From assembly GCA_009823395.1 (NCBI GenBank), contig CM020513.1, forward strand, positions 15,489,001 to 15,553,000: a DNA stretch of 64,000 nucleotides, in the 5' to 3' direction. The DNA is from Thamnaconus septentrionalis. Taxonomy: Eukaryota > Chordata > Actinopteri > Tetraodontiformes > Monacanthidae. This document shows, one piece after another, positions 11,936-23,254 of the stretch. The position numbers and the translations under genes are program-made. The notes beneath the pieces were generated by a model. That model ran no database searches and had not been told where the DNA came from. It saw nothing but the letters and a program-made list of their open reading frames with translations. Positions within the stretch are counted from its first letter, which is position 1. Each line of letters opens with the position of its first letter.

Positions 11936-13559
11936 GATGGGTGCCGTAGTCGGTTGGCGGGTTGGAATTCTTTCTTGCTTTTTCAAACAACAGTTGCTTT
12001 GAGTAGGTGTGTTGGTAAGCCTTTTACGAAATGCATGTACTCATTAAAAACAAAAAAAGAAAACCAAGCATTTTGATTGGACACAAGACATTCCATGAGC
12101 GTTGACACCCAGTATAATGTATTGCTCACAGGTGTTCCAATCACTTTTTCCAATCAAATCCCACTGGCTGTTGGGTTGTACGGTGGGGGGTCTCACTTAA
12201 TTAACACAACAGGATCCATATTATGTGATCTTGAGTTGCATGGTTTGCTGCATTGGTACTGGTGGCTGACTGCCTGGGCAACATGTTGTAATTAGCAGCC
12301 TCAGGGAGTGCAGCGTGGCTGCTCTAATCTGGATCTTCCAGCAGTGACACACGCAAGCAAAGGAATCATGATCTCTTTTTTATGACAACCAAGCCAATGC
12401 GTCAAGTGCTCAAAGGAAACAAACGTGGTCCAATGCAATGTGATGGGCGTTATCAAGTACAACAGCAATCCCTCTTGTGTAATATCGCTTCATTACAAAC
12501 TTAATTACAATCTGCTCTTTCTGTCACTCATACACTGAATCTTGTGTTGGCATTGGGTGACATGCCCTCAACATGTTGATGTTGTGTACACCAATACACA
12601 CAGTTTTCTTTTCTTTTTTTTGTTTGCTTCTACTGATGAAGTATCAGGGTTTGCTACTCCTAGTATTTTATAAGTCATGTCAGAAAGGACCATTTGGAGC
12701 ACTAATGCAGGGAAGTAGATGTGACCTACTGCAATTTAAATAACATGAGTGACCTTGCCATCAGTTTCAGCAGATGTTGCTTGTTTGATTATAATTACAT
12801 CAAAACTTTTTTACTTAATTTTGAGGCACAAAATGTAAACATAAAAGCAATGAGCAAGAAGAAATGCTTAAAACTTGGTTGGCCAGTGAGACGCAGAATG
12901 TTCTTATCCTGGGAGGAGATGCATCAAGAAAAGAAAACTATGGCTCCCCACCAAAGAGCACATCTCCGTGCTAATGATGCGGTCGAATAGATCATTCAGC
13001 TGTGCCAATAAGGCTGTTTCCCCCCGCGCCTCCCTTCACCTGTTGTTAACAACATTCTCTTAGGGGTTTCTGTCAAGTGCTGACAGCCAAGAAAAACATA
13101 TGGCTGCCTTCATCTGTTAACGCGGCATGAGAGGAATCCCTCGGAGGCTAGTTTGACCCTTTCCAGCAGTCTTCAAACCGCAAATTAAACAGAAATTGTT
13201 TTCTTACCCAAAGGTGTTGTGCCTTGCTGAAGCCCTGAACATTGGGGCGTCGGGGGGAGTGGGGGGTTAGGTTGGTTCAAGCGTGCGTTGGGTTCAGCGG
13301 AGGATAAAAAAAATAACACAAATAAATCCTTGCACGATTGGCATAAATGATTAACAAGAGGATTCAGCAGCTGTCAGTGAGAGATGAGAAGCCCGCCCCC
13401 ACATCCTGGTATCCACCGACACCACCCTGGCAGCTCATGCTCTAATACATATAGATGTATATATGTATATATATATAGCTCAAATCATGCCCAGCGCTGA
13501 TTAGGAGGGTGAAGTTGGGAGGAAAAGTCAGAGCCCATGTGTGCGACATGTAGTTCCTC
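11936..13559. other. no gene seen; short TA tract
   Basis: Unique sequence, becoming GC-richer towards the CpG island at 13.56 kb. A short impure TATATG tract lies at about 13,447-13,480. The plus frame at 12,721-12,990 has no recognised domain. The final few hundred bases could be proximal promoter sequence for the island. Confidence 0.4.
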
Positions 13560-13615
13560 CTTGAAGCGACCCCACCGTCCTCTTGGCCGTGTGATGATCA
13601 CCACTCTGCTGCTCC

Positions 13616-13616
<1 letters not shown>

Positions 13617-13671
<55 letters not shown>
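13617..13671. repeat. (GA)n microsatellite, about 27 repeats
   Basis: A pure GA run inside the CpG island, ending two bases before the ACGGTGAGTG donor-like site. Length variation here would alter the putative 5' exon. GA/CT runs near promoters can bind GAGA-type factors and form triplex structures. Confidence 0.95.
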
Positions 13672-13672
<1 letters not shown>

Positions 13673-13673
13673 G

Positions 13674-13930
13674 GTGAGTGCGAGGGCTGTGGGGGACGGG
13701 GGTTGTTTGACGGCTGCCTCTCGCCTGTGGGCTGTTACAATTCTAGTGGGGCTTTTTAGCTGTTTGAAGTGCGGCGCTCGTGTGAGAGATGAAAAATTCA
13801 TGAAAATTATTGAGGGTAAAAGTCTCGTCGCGATGCGAAGGTTAGCGTGAAAACGCAAAAGACGCTTCCCACGCCACCGACTCGGGTTGTCTCCCTCTCG
13901 TCCTCTGCTCCTCTTCCTCTTTGCTTGCAG
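13674..13930 (+). other. candidate 257-nt first intron
   Basis: The segment is bounded by GTGAGTG at the left and a strong polypyrimidine tract plus TTGCAG at the right, both inside a CpG island. The exon that would follow (from 13,931) is open in two frames. One reads EDVDSRPRVFQAQRSAVES for about 30 codons before a stop. The other stays open with a Ser/Thr-rich sequence. Neither resembles a known protein, so a 5' UTR exon is as likely as a coding one. The splice signals are seen; their use is inferred. Confidence 0.35.
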
Positions 13931-14210
13931 GGAGGACGTCGACAGTCGACCCCGTGTGTTTCAGGCCCAGCGGTCAGCCGTTGAATCACTACAGGCCGAC
14001 TGGATCAAACACACAGACGCCTGTTAGCACAGAGTCAGAGGCGAGCGTTGTTCACAGTGAGGCGCGCTGCCCGCTTCATTCCACGTACTTTGCTGGGAAT
14101 TCAATTAAGTCATCACTGTCAGGCCATAGTTGTCGTCTCTGAGATAACGGTTTGGCACCATTGTGTGTACCGTAGCTCAGCGAGCGTTGCGCCACTGGAA
14201 CATAAAGTCA

Positions 14211-17200
14211 TCAGTCAAACAAGTGAAGTTAAACAAATGTGAACGGCTACATGGCTGATGTATGGAAATTGGTTTCACGCTCAGTTGTTTGCCACATTAA
14301 TCGCAGCCTGTTAAGAGCCAATTTCCTTCGGAAGTTGAGAGAAGTTGCCTTAAAGAGCCGAGAATGTTAAAAAAAAAATGGAAGTTAAATGAACAACAGA
14401 GGGAATTGTGTAAAAGAAATTGGGCGGGCAAAGTAATCAGAGGCACGCAGAAGACACCAATAAGTCCTCCAGGAGGGAAGCAGCACTTCTTATATCCATT
14501 CTACACGCTGGGAAATCCTGTCAACTCTCTCTGAGACAGACAGCAGCAGCATTTCACACTCTTCTTTGTACAACTTGGAGTGGGCCTCCGCTCCATACAG
14601 CGCAGAATGGCTGTGTACTGCGGCCAACTACATTATGATTCATTTGTCGTTGCCCTCGGTGAAGAGTTAAAAGATCCCTCAAGATCTTTGAGCGAGGATA
14701 TTTCTCATCATATCGCACTTGTTCAAGTTCTCTCCTCAAAAAAGCCAGACAATAATCACATTGTGCCACTGTCTGTGGAGAAACCTTTGGCCAACATTGA
14801 GATTCAGAATATAAATTTTCAAGCTGTTGAAGACTGTGACTCTTGCCCTTCGCTCCAGCAAGTTATCACTCTCCGACTTTCAGCTTGACTCTCAATATCC
14901 TCCAATAACCTTATCACTGTCAAGCTCCTACTTGACTTCACTTGGAATTGAAATGATGGAAATCCTTTCCTTCGCTGTGTAGAATAAAAAGACTGCCTCA
15001 ACTCGACTGCTACGACTGAGTCACCGTCTCAGCTCTTCATTCTGTCGCTGGCAGAACACACCAGCATTCGATGAAGAGTTCGGGGGGGTTGGAAGCCAAA
15101 ACTGAACAATAATAGAACCACAGAACTGATATCAGGGAACAATAACTGGGACTTGAGAACACAATTAAGTGGGGTACACACATAATGATTTTACAAATCA
15201 TAAGAGATTTTTTTTTTCCTGTGAGAGACTGAACACATGACGATAAAAAATAATATCTAGAATCTAGTCCTCCAAGTCAACAACTCCAGCCAATCAAACC
15301 CCAACAACCGATCAAGACCACACGCAACAAGGAAGATGACATAAAAGAAGAGATTAAAAAAAGAAAATAATGTTGGAAACTCTTGGCGACAGTGTGAACA
15401 CAGACTTTATAGTCTACTGACCACTGGCCGGTGTTATTACTCTAGTAACACTGAAGCCTAAATTTAACCTAGCTAAATAAATCTGCCATGCTTGTTTTTA
15501 TTTGCGTCTGCTTTATTGTTCTTCAGACAACTCGCTTCTTGATTGGCTACAGTGCCACGAGCCACATTACAATTTATCCCATGACTTGGGAGTTGTCAGC
15601 ATTCCACATTTTAGTGTCGTAAATATCAAACAAGTTTAATGTTTACAATTGTCCGATTGACCCGACCCTTTTCCGAGCACATTATTGAACAAATTAACTC
15701 ATAACACAACGCAGACCAGAGGATAATTTGATGGGATAATCTTTTATCATTCATTCATCAGCATTTTATCTTTATGTGTGATATCCTGCTTTGCACCTCA
15801 GTCGGTGGAAACCGAACCAGACGTGCTGCTGCCGATACCCTCCACGGTGTTCAAGGCCGGGCCTGCAGCTGAACACTTTGTCATTGGACTCATGAAAATG
15901 CTCTTCATCGTCTTGATAGTCATCAAAACATGGAGTGAGAAAGATGACCCTCGTCTGAAGCCTTTTGCTGGAAGTAAATAAGCACAAAGCGTTATTTCAT
16001 TTGTCCAAATGAAATGACTGACTGGTGATTGTGTCTGCCTGCGTGTCTGCCTGCACTCGGCCATGTCCTGAAAGCACATCAGGGAGGTCTGCTTTGTAAA
16101 AATTTGATGTCCAGAGACGCCATTGCAAATTGAGCAGCGATCAGTGGAGGAGAAAGAAGCAGCCTGCAGTGAAGTCTAGCGCAGCCTATTGCACTGTCTT
16201 CTCTTCCCTCGACGCCGTGTCATGCCGGACAGTTCATGTTCACTCTATTGTGGCCGTGGTCTTCATTAAAACGGTCGACTGGAAGGGTGGGGTGTACCGT
16301 AAAGTTTGCTTGCCCGTTTAATACTGCAGGTCCTTGTTTATTGAAAAGGAAAAGAAAGTTGTTGTTTTAAATGTTGTGACAACAAAATGTCATGACGATA
16401 TAAAAAAACTCAATATATTTCGCTATAGTGAACTATTAATAAACAGAGTGCAGTCTGGCACTTTTAGTAGTGTAACATTTCTCTATAAAATGCAGATCAC
16501 ATCCTCTATAAAACGGACATATGTTTATTGTTTTTGTCTGGCTAAACCCTCTTTAACAAGGATCCCTTCCTGAATTTCCTGATACACCCTCGTTCAAAGG
16601 TTTTCCACTGTGGTATCAGTTTACTGCTTCTGCCAACCTGCTGGGAACAGGACCTGTAAATAGGACAGTAACTTGCTGCACTGCAAAAAACAATCATCAT
16701 TAAAAAAGATTGCAGATTTGTCCAGATCACCTGACACTTAAATAGAATTCATATAATTATATATACTGTACGTGTATTTTTCCCCACTGAAACGAGGTTC
16801 TTTCAGGGCCTTGTCCTTTCTCTTCAGGTTTTCAGCTCTTGCCCCTGTGCAGTGGGAGGCTGATTGCAGCACTTTTCCACCAACTCATCAGGGCCTGCAG
16901 CTTAAAGACTGTGCAAAAGGTGCAGATGGGCCATTTGAGCAGAGCTAATGCTAGTGCGTGCAGGGGTCAGCAAACGTACTCCCTCCAGGAAAAGAAGGTG
17001 TTTGAAATATTATTTGAATAACACTCATGAGTTCCCATTTTTTGTCACTGCAAGGAAGGTTTTGTCTCAGCCTCTAAAAAGGATCTTTGTTAATGCATAC
17101 AGATCAGCTCCCCATCTTCTCTCCCCTCTGGGGATCTTGGTACTTTCATCTCTTTGAACTTTGCGTGGCAGTCATGCCTTAAAAGCATGCATTATATTTG

Positions 17201-17962
17201 TGCTTTTTTAAGGTTACTGGTTCAAAAAACAACAAAAAATACTGTGCAGACAACGAGTGGGAGTATCTAAAATAAATAAATAAAAGAGCTGTAGTTCTGC
17301 GGTGGTCCCTGCAGCCTCAACAGAGAAACCCCATGTCCAATCAAGCGTATAAAGTGATACAATGGACTCTGTTGGACAGCACATATTGTAAAAAGTCCCT
17401 GCAGCAAAGTCTCAGGTGTGTTAATGTTAGCTGCATTCTACACATAGGAAACCTTGGCAGTCTGGAAAACTGACTCACTGTCAAGAAAACGACCAATTAT
17501 TCTAAATCTGGCCGATGTTAGAAATGAGTAGTAGAGATGCATACCTGAGAGGAAGAGGCTGGCTCAGGGCTTTCAGGGCTTCAGACGGAAGGCATTTTCA
17601 GAAAGACAATTAGGGCAACACTGGGAAGAGGAAAACAATAACAGCTAAACTAACTAAAACTGTAATGCAATCAGGAGAGTTTATCGGTTGCATTTCTTTA
17701 TCCCTGCAACTACAATCTGCAAAAACAGCACCAGTGTGGAAAATGCAACGCTCTTACTCCAAATAGTTGGGCCGCACGTCTGCAGAGGAGTGTGAATCAG
17801 CATAAGTGATACCCTGTGCAACTTCTACACATGTGCATAACAGCAGAGTGGCAGAAGAAAAAAGGGTGACTACCTGAAGTGCACTTAAAACTGTCATCAC
17901 TGCTGCAGTTGATTGAAAAATTTATATTTTGGCACTCGGGCCGAGTCAAACTCGCGTTGCGT
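14211..17962. other. no confident gene; probable 3' UTR and flank of the minus-strand exon at its right end
   Basis: Open frames at 14,580-14,888 plus, 15,772-16,079 on both strands and 16,839-17,157 plus have no recognised domain. The region immediately below 17,963 would be 3' UTR of the minus-strand gene. On that strand a weak AATATA-type signal lies at about 17,924-17,929. Canonical AATAAA signals occur near 16,525 and 16,338. I see nothing else. Confidence 0.4.
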
Positions 17963-18241
17963 CTACGGCCTCTGCAATTTCCGTTCCTCCGCCTGCCTTA
18001 GCTTTTTTGTGTATCGGACGCAGCAGGACTTGAAGCAGGGCATGAAGCTCAGTGCCACGCGATGGTTGCACTTAGAGCATAGCCAGCACATGTCCAGTCC
18101 AAAGACTTGTCCAGGGCTCAACTCTACCTTGTCCCCAAGAGAGCTGGGGTTGGTCGTAGCACCCCTGGGTGCAGGGTGGGCGGTGACAGAAGAAGGATGG
18201 ATGTAGCCGTCGTGTTTGGACGTCTGGTATGAGAGTGCAGG
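17963..18241 (-). CDS. terminal coding exon of an unrecognised cysteine-rich protein (partial gene)
   Basis: Minus-strand frame of 92 codons plus TAG (stop at 17,963-17,965), opening directly after a good 3' splice site. That site has a pyrimidine-rich tract ending CCACTCCTTCAGTTCAG, with the AG at 18,242-18,243; a second AG five bases earlier is an alternative. The peptide begins PALSYQTSKHDGYIHP, passes through a Pro/Ser/Thr/Gly-rich linker and GDKVELSPGQVFGLD. It then becomes strikingly cysteine-rich: MCWLCSKCNH, RVALSF, MPCFKSCCVRY. The cysteine pattern is C-x2-C-x2-C-x9-C-x3-C-C. A basic, charged tail follows (TKKLRQAEERKLQRP). Six cysteines in 23 residues, with no stop or frameshift and a clean acceptor in phase 0, are hard to explain by chance in intergenic DNA. 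The organisation suggests either a small secreted disulfide-rich peptide at the C terminus of a precursor (the KK could be a processing site), a metal-binding knuckle, or a palmitoylated cytosolic tail. I recognise no family. Upstream exons must lie at higher coordinates on this strand and were not identified with confidence; the start of the protein is unknown. Confidence 0.6.
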   Translation of the reverse strand, partial: PALSYQTSKHDGYIHPSSVTAHPAPRGATTNPSSLGDKVELSPGQVFGLDMCWLCSKCNHRVALSFMPCFKSCCVRYTKKLRQAEERKLQRP

Positions 18242-20239
18242 CTGAACTGAAGGAGTGGCAGAAAGCCATGAAAAAACAAATTGGCAATTGGCACCACGGA
18301 ATAGCGCTGATATAGATCACGTAGAGTGCCGCCCCACTGTGCCACTTTTCCCCACTGCACACATAATGGGTTGACAGTTTTGTTTCTTTCCTTTTTTTTG
18401 TGTTTTCACTTATGATCAGATCCTCCACTATCAAAGACAAGTGTGTGCCAAGGAACAACACGGCCCAAAAGGCAGCTTTGTCACTACCAGACAAACATCA
18501 AACGGTTCTTAGCAGGGGAGGAGGTGCAAAACATTTTTCGATGTAGGAAACCGAAACGCTTTTACTAAGTGGCTCTCGCTTCGACTCTCACTGCACTTTG
18601 AAGAAGAGACCTCCTTCTTTTTTTTAATACCCTCCGCTGTTTTTTGGCTTTGTTCTGCAGCTCCTTCCTGGGACTGTTGACATATGTAAAGAGGCTAATG
18701 GGTGTAGCAGTCATCCAGGCAGGCGCACTGCTTTTTTCTGCTTTGATGTAAACATTTGAAATGTCACCCCGGACCGCGGCTCTGCGTGGGTAAGCCCAGA
18801 CACAAATAAGACTGTCAATCCTTTTCTTTTCTCTTCTCTTGGTGCGTGTGTGCGTGCGCGTTTGTGTGTGCGTGTGCAAATCGGAGAGACATGCCTCTGC
18901 CTTGTTGCGAGTTTGTTTACTTTATCGCCAACACACAAGGAGCCCCTGCCACTGTCTTAAAGCGGCGCCGCTGCCCACAGTCGTCCTCGTCGGCTTCTTA
19001 TCGGGGCTCCCTGAGGTGTGACACCAAACTCCTCTCCCTTCCACTAATAACTCTCCACTTGTGTCTTCATCATTCTTGCATGAAATTGGCTATTAGATGG
19101 TTCTCCGGGACAGATAGAGAGACTCTACACTCCAATGTGGGGACCCCGCGCTTTGGAATATGCGCTGAGAAATAGTCGAAAAATGTGGACACGTCCAAAA
19201 CCAACAATCCTGGCGCGGAGCGACCTGAGCGCTCAAACACATAGGGAAAATAGAAGTGCCTCAAAATCCCACTAAATAGCTTCAACTCACAACAGGGACG
19301 TATTTTAGGAGCAAAGTATCTTCAATTTGATCGAGCGGAAGGCGTCTCCAGTCCCTGCGTGGTGATTACCAGGGATCTTCACGGCTCCTCCGACCTCCCA
19401 CCAATCATGTCAGCACCATCACATTTCTGAAGTGGAAGTGGGGGACAAAAAAATTAGCTGCTAGAATTTAGAGCTGCTTGAATTTTCACATTCTGGGTCA
19501 GCCATCGTTACTGAAGCCTCCTCCCTCTGCGTTCACAAGGGATTATAAAAGGAAGTGATGATGAGGGAGAATTGGGAGGTAGAAAAAACAAAGCACCAAA
19601 AAAAAAATAAAAATGATAATGTCCCGATGTGCCTTTTAAAGTTCAAGCGATGGGTATAAATTGCAGCTTTCAAAAACGTCTGGCTTCAGTTCTTTTCCTG
19701 GGTCTCATCAAAGCGCAGCGACTATTCAGGAGTGTGACAATCTGACGGGCTGATGGTCTTGCGGCTGCTTTCACACAGGTAGCCGACACGTCTCAAGTGG
19801 GAATAGGATTTTTTTTTTTTTTTTTTTTTTCAGTTTTCTCTGTAGCTGCTTTGATACAGCCTGGCCTAATCTGTTACTGCTGTGAGCATTGCTACAGAGA
19901 CAGTTGTTTATGGTGAAAAGAGAAAAAAAAGTGTGTACACAATGTAAACTAGGCCAAGCTGTCAGAGGGTGCCGTGCCTCACTTTAACCTGACAGTCTTC
20001 TGTGCTTTTCACTGCTTGTCGGAGAGGTGGTTTAATGCCTTTTTTTTTTTTTTAGCGTGTTCCTGGAGCTGCTGCTGATATTTTTAGAAGCAACACAACT
20101 AATTGGAATGACATCCCAAATTTAAACCCACTACCTCTTTTCTTTTGAGTGCAAAATCTCTGCAGTCCTGTTATCTCAGACGTGGAGTCATGTGTTGCCA
20201 TGCCTCTGCTGAATCTGTACAAAAAATCTCTTGGATTTG
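18242..20239. other. intron or upstream flank of the minus-strand gene; no further exon assigned
   Basis: On the minus strand this would be the last intron. It holds a GT/GTGC-rich stretch at 18,842-18,878, a CpG-richer patch at about 18,960-19,010 and a 22-nt T run at 19,809-19,830. A plus-strand exon-like segment lies at 18,661-18,789 (good acceptor GTTCTGCAG, donor GTAAGC), but no frame is open right through it. The minus frame at 18,565-18,879 is open and basic, with no recognised domain. Confidence 0.4.
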
Positions 20240-20512
20240 CTTTAAAGTCATTGTGTGCAAGATTTATTCAAGTGTGTTACAAACAATGGTCATGTTTATC
20301 CGTTTATCTGATCCTCCCAGCGAATCTCCCGTCTTCCTTGTACCACTGTCCTGGCAAAATACTCCTTGCAAGTAGAACCTGATTGTACCAACTGTTCTGT
20401 GAATTATTAAAATGTACATTATTATGAGTAAAAAAAAAAAATCTAACATCGAAAACCCCAAGTATTGAATGCAATACGCTTGTGGAAAAAATGTTACACT
20501 GCAGACCTTTAA
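20240..20512. mobile_element. probable second, diverged TTAA-type MITE
   Basis: The right end reads GTTACACTGCAGACCTTTAA. Its reverse complement (TTAAAGGTCTGCAGTGTAAC) closely resembles the terminus of the MITE at 22,990-23,254. A plausible degraded left end, TTTAAAGTCATTGTGTGCAAG, starts at 20,241, giving a length of about 270 bp, similar to that copy. TTAA is present at both edges. The interior is AT-rich and non-coding. The left boundary is uncertain. Confidence 0.45.
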
Positions 20513-22093
20513 ATCCAAGGCTAATTTATGTAACTTAGTGACCGATCCTCAGTTTGAATTTCTGTGTTTTGATTGAAGTATTGTATATGTATCATTTTTG
20601 TATTATTGTTGGTTTAGTTAATTACATTTTAAGTTTTGTCATCTCTCTTAAACATGTTTGCAAATCTGGAGCACAACCTTTAACCACAGTACAGCACTTA
20701 AACTGCAGTACAGTATTTGTACAAATTGCCCTGAGTAATTTCTCCAAGACTGTCTTGCATGTAGCACAGTCATCATGACAGTCCAACAAAACCCAGGGCA
20801 AAGTAAAGAGTCCTAAACCCACTGACTGCACTGAGCAGCTGCTGCTTCTGCTCATTAACTTTAACGCTTGGAGCACAAGGTAACGTTTCAAGACTCAGAT
20901 GAAATTGTCAACGGTTTTATTAACTCACAGCATTTCTCATCTGAACTGTTTGCTGGACTTCAGGCACTGTTTAAAAATACATCAAGAGGAGCCAAAAGAT
21001 GATGACTAAAGGAAGGGGAAGAGGCAGCCGCTAAAGCAAAGACCTGAAAGGAAACTAACACTTTCAGTGAAATTAAACATTCACTGAACTACAGAGGAAT
21101 ATTGTTTTCACAAAGGTTTAAAAATACATTTAAAACATTGTGGTTTGTGGAACTTCAAACAATATTCCGACTTTGCCCATATGTTTGATCTACAGTTTTG
21201 TTTTGTTTTTATTAACACCAATTTACTAAAACAAAATTAAAAGAGAAATAGACGGAAAGCAATGAGCCTTGGTTTTCAGTGGATTTTTTATTTTATTATT
21301 TTTTTGCTCAATGTTGGCAGGCTCTGGTTGACATACATAAATGTACATGAATATCAAACAGCAGGAACAATAATTACATTAATCCCTGGCATTTGTTTAC
21401 AAATGTCACCTTGGTGCAGCTCCTCTGCAAGACTCAGATTTGCAAAGACGTGGGCTCGGGGGAAATATGCAGCAGATACGGAGGACAATATTTGGCAAGA
21501 GCGACATCTGACAATCCGCCAGCACTAAACGTATCACACTGTCAAAGCACGAGCGCAAGTCCCATATCTCCAGGCGCCGAGAGCCGACCAAGAGAGAGAA
21601 AGCACAAAAAATGTGTTTTTTCTCTTTTTTCTTTTCCAGTTCCAGTAAAATCTAACTCACAAGAACTCTGCATCTTAAAATATCCTCTTCCCGCTGATAC
21701 TGAGGAGGAAACTGAGTGGAAGAGTGCAGTCTGATGCCCGGTGGAATTATTTCATTTCATTTAATTAAAGTCTCCGTGGGTGTGCCCACGTAAATTCATT
21801 GATAAAGGACATTTTCTTTTAGCGCGGGGCGTGTGAAGGAGCTTCACGCCTGAGCAGGCCACCATCCATTGTTATTCTTCTAGTGTCATTTGACGATAAG
21901 CAGCGAGCTCTAGTATTAGAGCTCCCCTCCCTCACAGTTTTCACTTTAGAAACGCCAGCATAAGAAATCTCACCCTGCTAGTACTAACCCGCAATATATA
22001 TATCTGATGTGTTTTGTGTTTTGTCAAATCATTATATCACAATTATGTTTTTTGCATTCTATTTATATTCTTATGCAATCATTTTAATTTGTT
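20513..22093. other. no gene seen
   Basis: Unique AT-rich sequence. The plus frame at 21,393-21,734 and others show no domain. The part at 21,760-21,970 is GC-richer and low in repeats. No RNA gene or transposon end recognised. Confidence 0.4.
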
Positions 22094-22112
22094 GTATATA
22101 TATGAATATATA

Positions 22113-22210
<98 letters not shown>
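22094..22210. repeat. (TA)n microsatellite, pure for about 95 bp
   Basis: An impure TATATATGAA lead-in is followed by an uninterrupted TA run from about 22,116 to 22,210. Self-complementary, hence cruciform-prone. The Tyr-Ile frames across it are artefacts. Confidence 0.95.
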
Positions 22211-22211
<1 letters not shown>

Positions 22212-22989
22212 TGGGTCAAAAATGTTTCCATTTTTGTGCTTCTGTCAGAAATTCACATCATGGCCAGTGTGAGGAGTTTTGGATATTTGACAAGCCATCA
22301 TTTCCAATAATTTCTCACTGAGAGGCTCCGCTGATCACATTGTTTTTCTTTTCATCAAACACTCAAAGAACTTTAGTATTTTGCACTGAATAGCCCACGT
22401 AATTGAGCATTAGAAGCTTGGCGTCTTCATGCATATGAGGTACAGCTGTGTGCATTATGTCTCATGCATAAAGGATGAACAGCGGGTCAAGGTGAGGAGG
22501 ACTTAGTCTAAAAGAGATTAATCATCCGACATTCACCCCTCTCACAGAAACACGTGTCTCTGTTTTATTCATCACACCCACCACCATGCAATGAAGAAAG
22601 GAAACAGTCCTTCTCAATATGGATGACCTCAATGAAGAGAATGCATTAAGCAGAAAAAAACAAGAAAAAATGCAGAAAGAAGCAAAGGACATAAAGAACA
22701 AGTTTCTTTATTTCCTTTGCTTCTCCCCTGAGACGCTTGTAGATGTGACACCCAGCCGAGCAGGTTGATTGCTACAACACAGAGAAAAAGAGCTCCAGCA
22801 CCTGAAACTTAGACTGGAGGAACCTTCTGCGCCAGACCTCCAGCCATGTTGCTCCTGCGGCTCTGCAGGCTTCCCTACGTGCTGAGGCAGCACGAGTGTC
22901 GGTGAACGGCTCCATGTTTGACACTGTTTGCCTCAGACTAATTGACAGAACCTCTGGTTGAAGTTGAAGATGACTGTTTTGTTTCTTGA
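22211..22989. other. no gene seen
   Basis: Unique sequence between the TA tract and the MITE. Short frames on the minus strand (22,708-23,017) have no recognised content. Confidence 0.45.
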
Positions 22990-23254
22990 AGGTCCAGTGT
23001 GTAATATTTGGCTTCATTTACGATTTTCATATCAGTAAAAGCCCATAAATACATCAATAACAGTGTATACTCGCATTAAAATAAAAGTAATTTGGTTTTT
23101 CTTCTCGTAGAACGCTTCTTATATATAATAAGGGTCTTGTTCCTAGTTAGCTGCCATTTCTTCAAGGAAACCTGCCTGACAGCGACCTGAACAAAATGAG
23201 CTGTCAGGCTACATTAAATACCAGGCTTCCTAAAAACTTTTACACACTGGACCT
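22990..23254. mobile_element. 265-bp MITE with 15-bp terminal inverted repeats and TTAA-type target site
   Basis: The left end is AGGTCCAGTGTGTAA and the right end is TTACACACTGGACCT, a perfect 15-bp inverted pair. The element is flanked by TTGA on the left (one change from TTAA) and TTAA on the right. The terminus TTAAAGGTCC fits the 'TTAAAGGRR'-like signature I recall for T2/Kolobok-type elements; piggyBac elements also use TTAA, so superfamily is not settled. No coding capacity inside: it would have depended on a transposase supplied elsewhere. Its sequence type is, from memory, widespread in teleost genomes. Confidence 0.85.

Larger units (their letters stand above)
13560..14210. promoter_or_regulatory. 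CpG island, likely promoter
   Basis: By hand count about 33 CpG dinucleotides fall between 13,670 and 14,105, several-fold above the surrounding DNA. The island contains a (GA)n tract, then ACG|GTGAGTG (a near-consensus donor) at 13,673/13,674. At 13,930/13,931 is an excellent acceptor with a long pyrimidine tract (ending CTTCCTCTTTGCTTGCAG). In fish, such an arrangement often marks a transcription start with a non-coding first exon. Orientation is suggested as plus by the splice signals. A second donor-like ACA|GTGAGG occurs at 14,056-14,062. No gene downstream could be tied to it. Confidence 0.5.

Noticed and set aside
15170..15420. GGGGTACACACATAATGATT... as a transposon end
   Set aside because: Looks terminus-like but no inverted partner or target-site duplication was found.
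15778..15981. Plus-strand MKMLFIVLIVIKTWS signal-like start
   Set aside because: Lies inside a frame also open on the minus strand in two phases; only a weak GAA|GTAAAT donor; no partner.
18072..18494. 140-codon minus-strand frame overlapping the cysteine-rich exon
   Set aside because: It is a different frame of the same DNA, runs across the acceptor and pyrimidine tract, and lacks the ordered cysteine pattern. Treated as a shadow of the real exon.
22009..22321. Tyr-Ile repeat proteins across (TA)n, also at 43,015-43,460
   Set aside because: Pure microsatellite translation.
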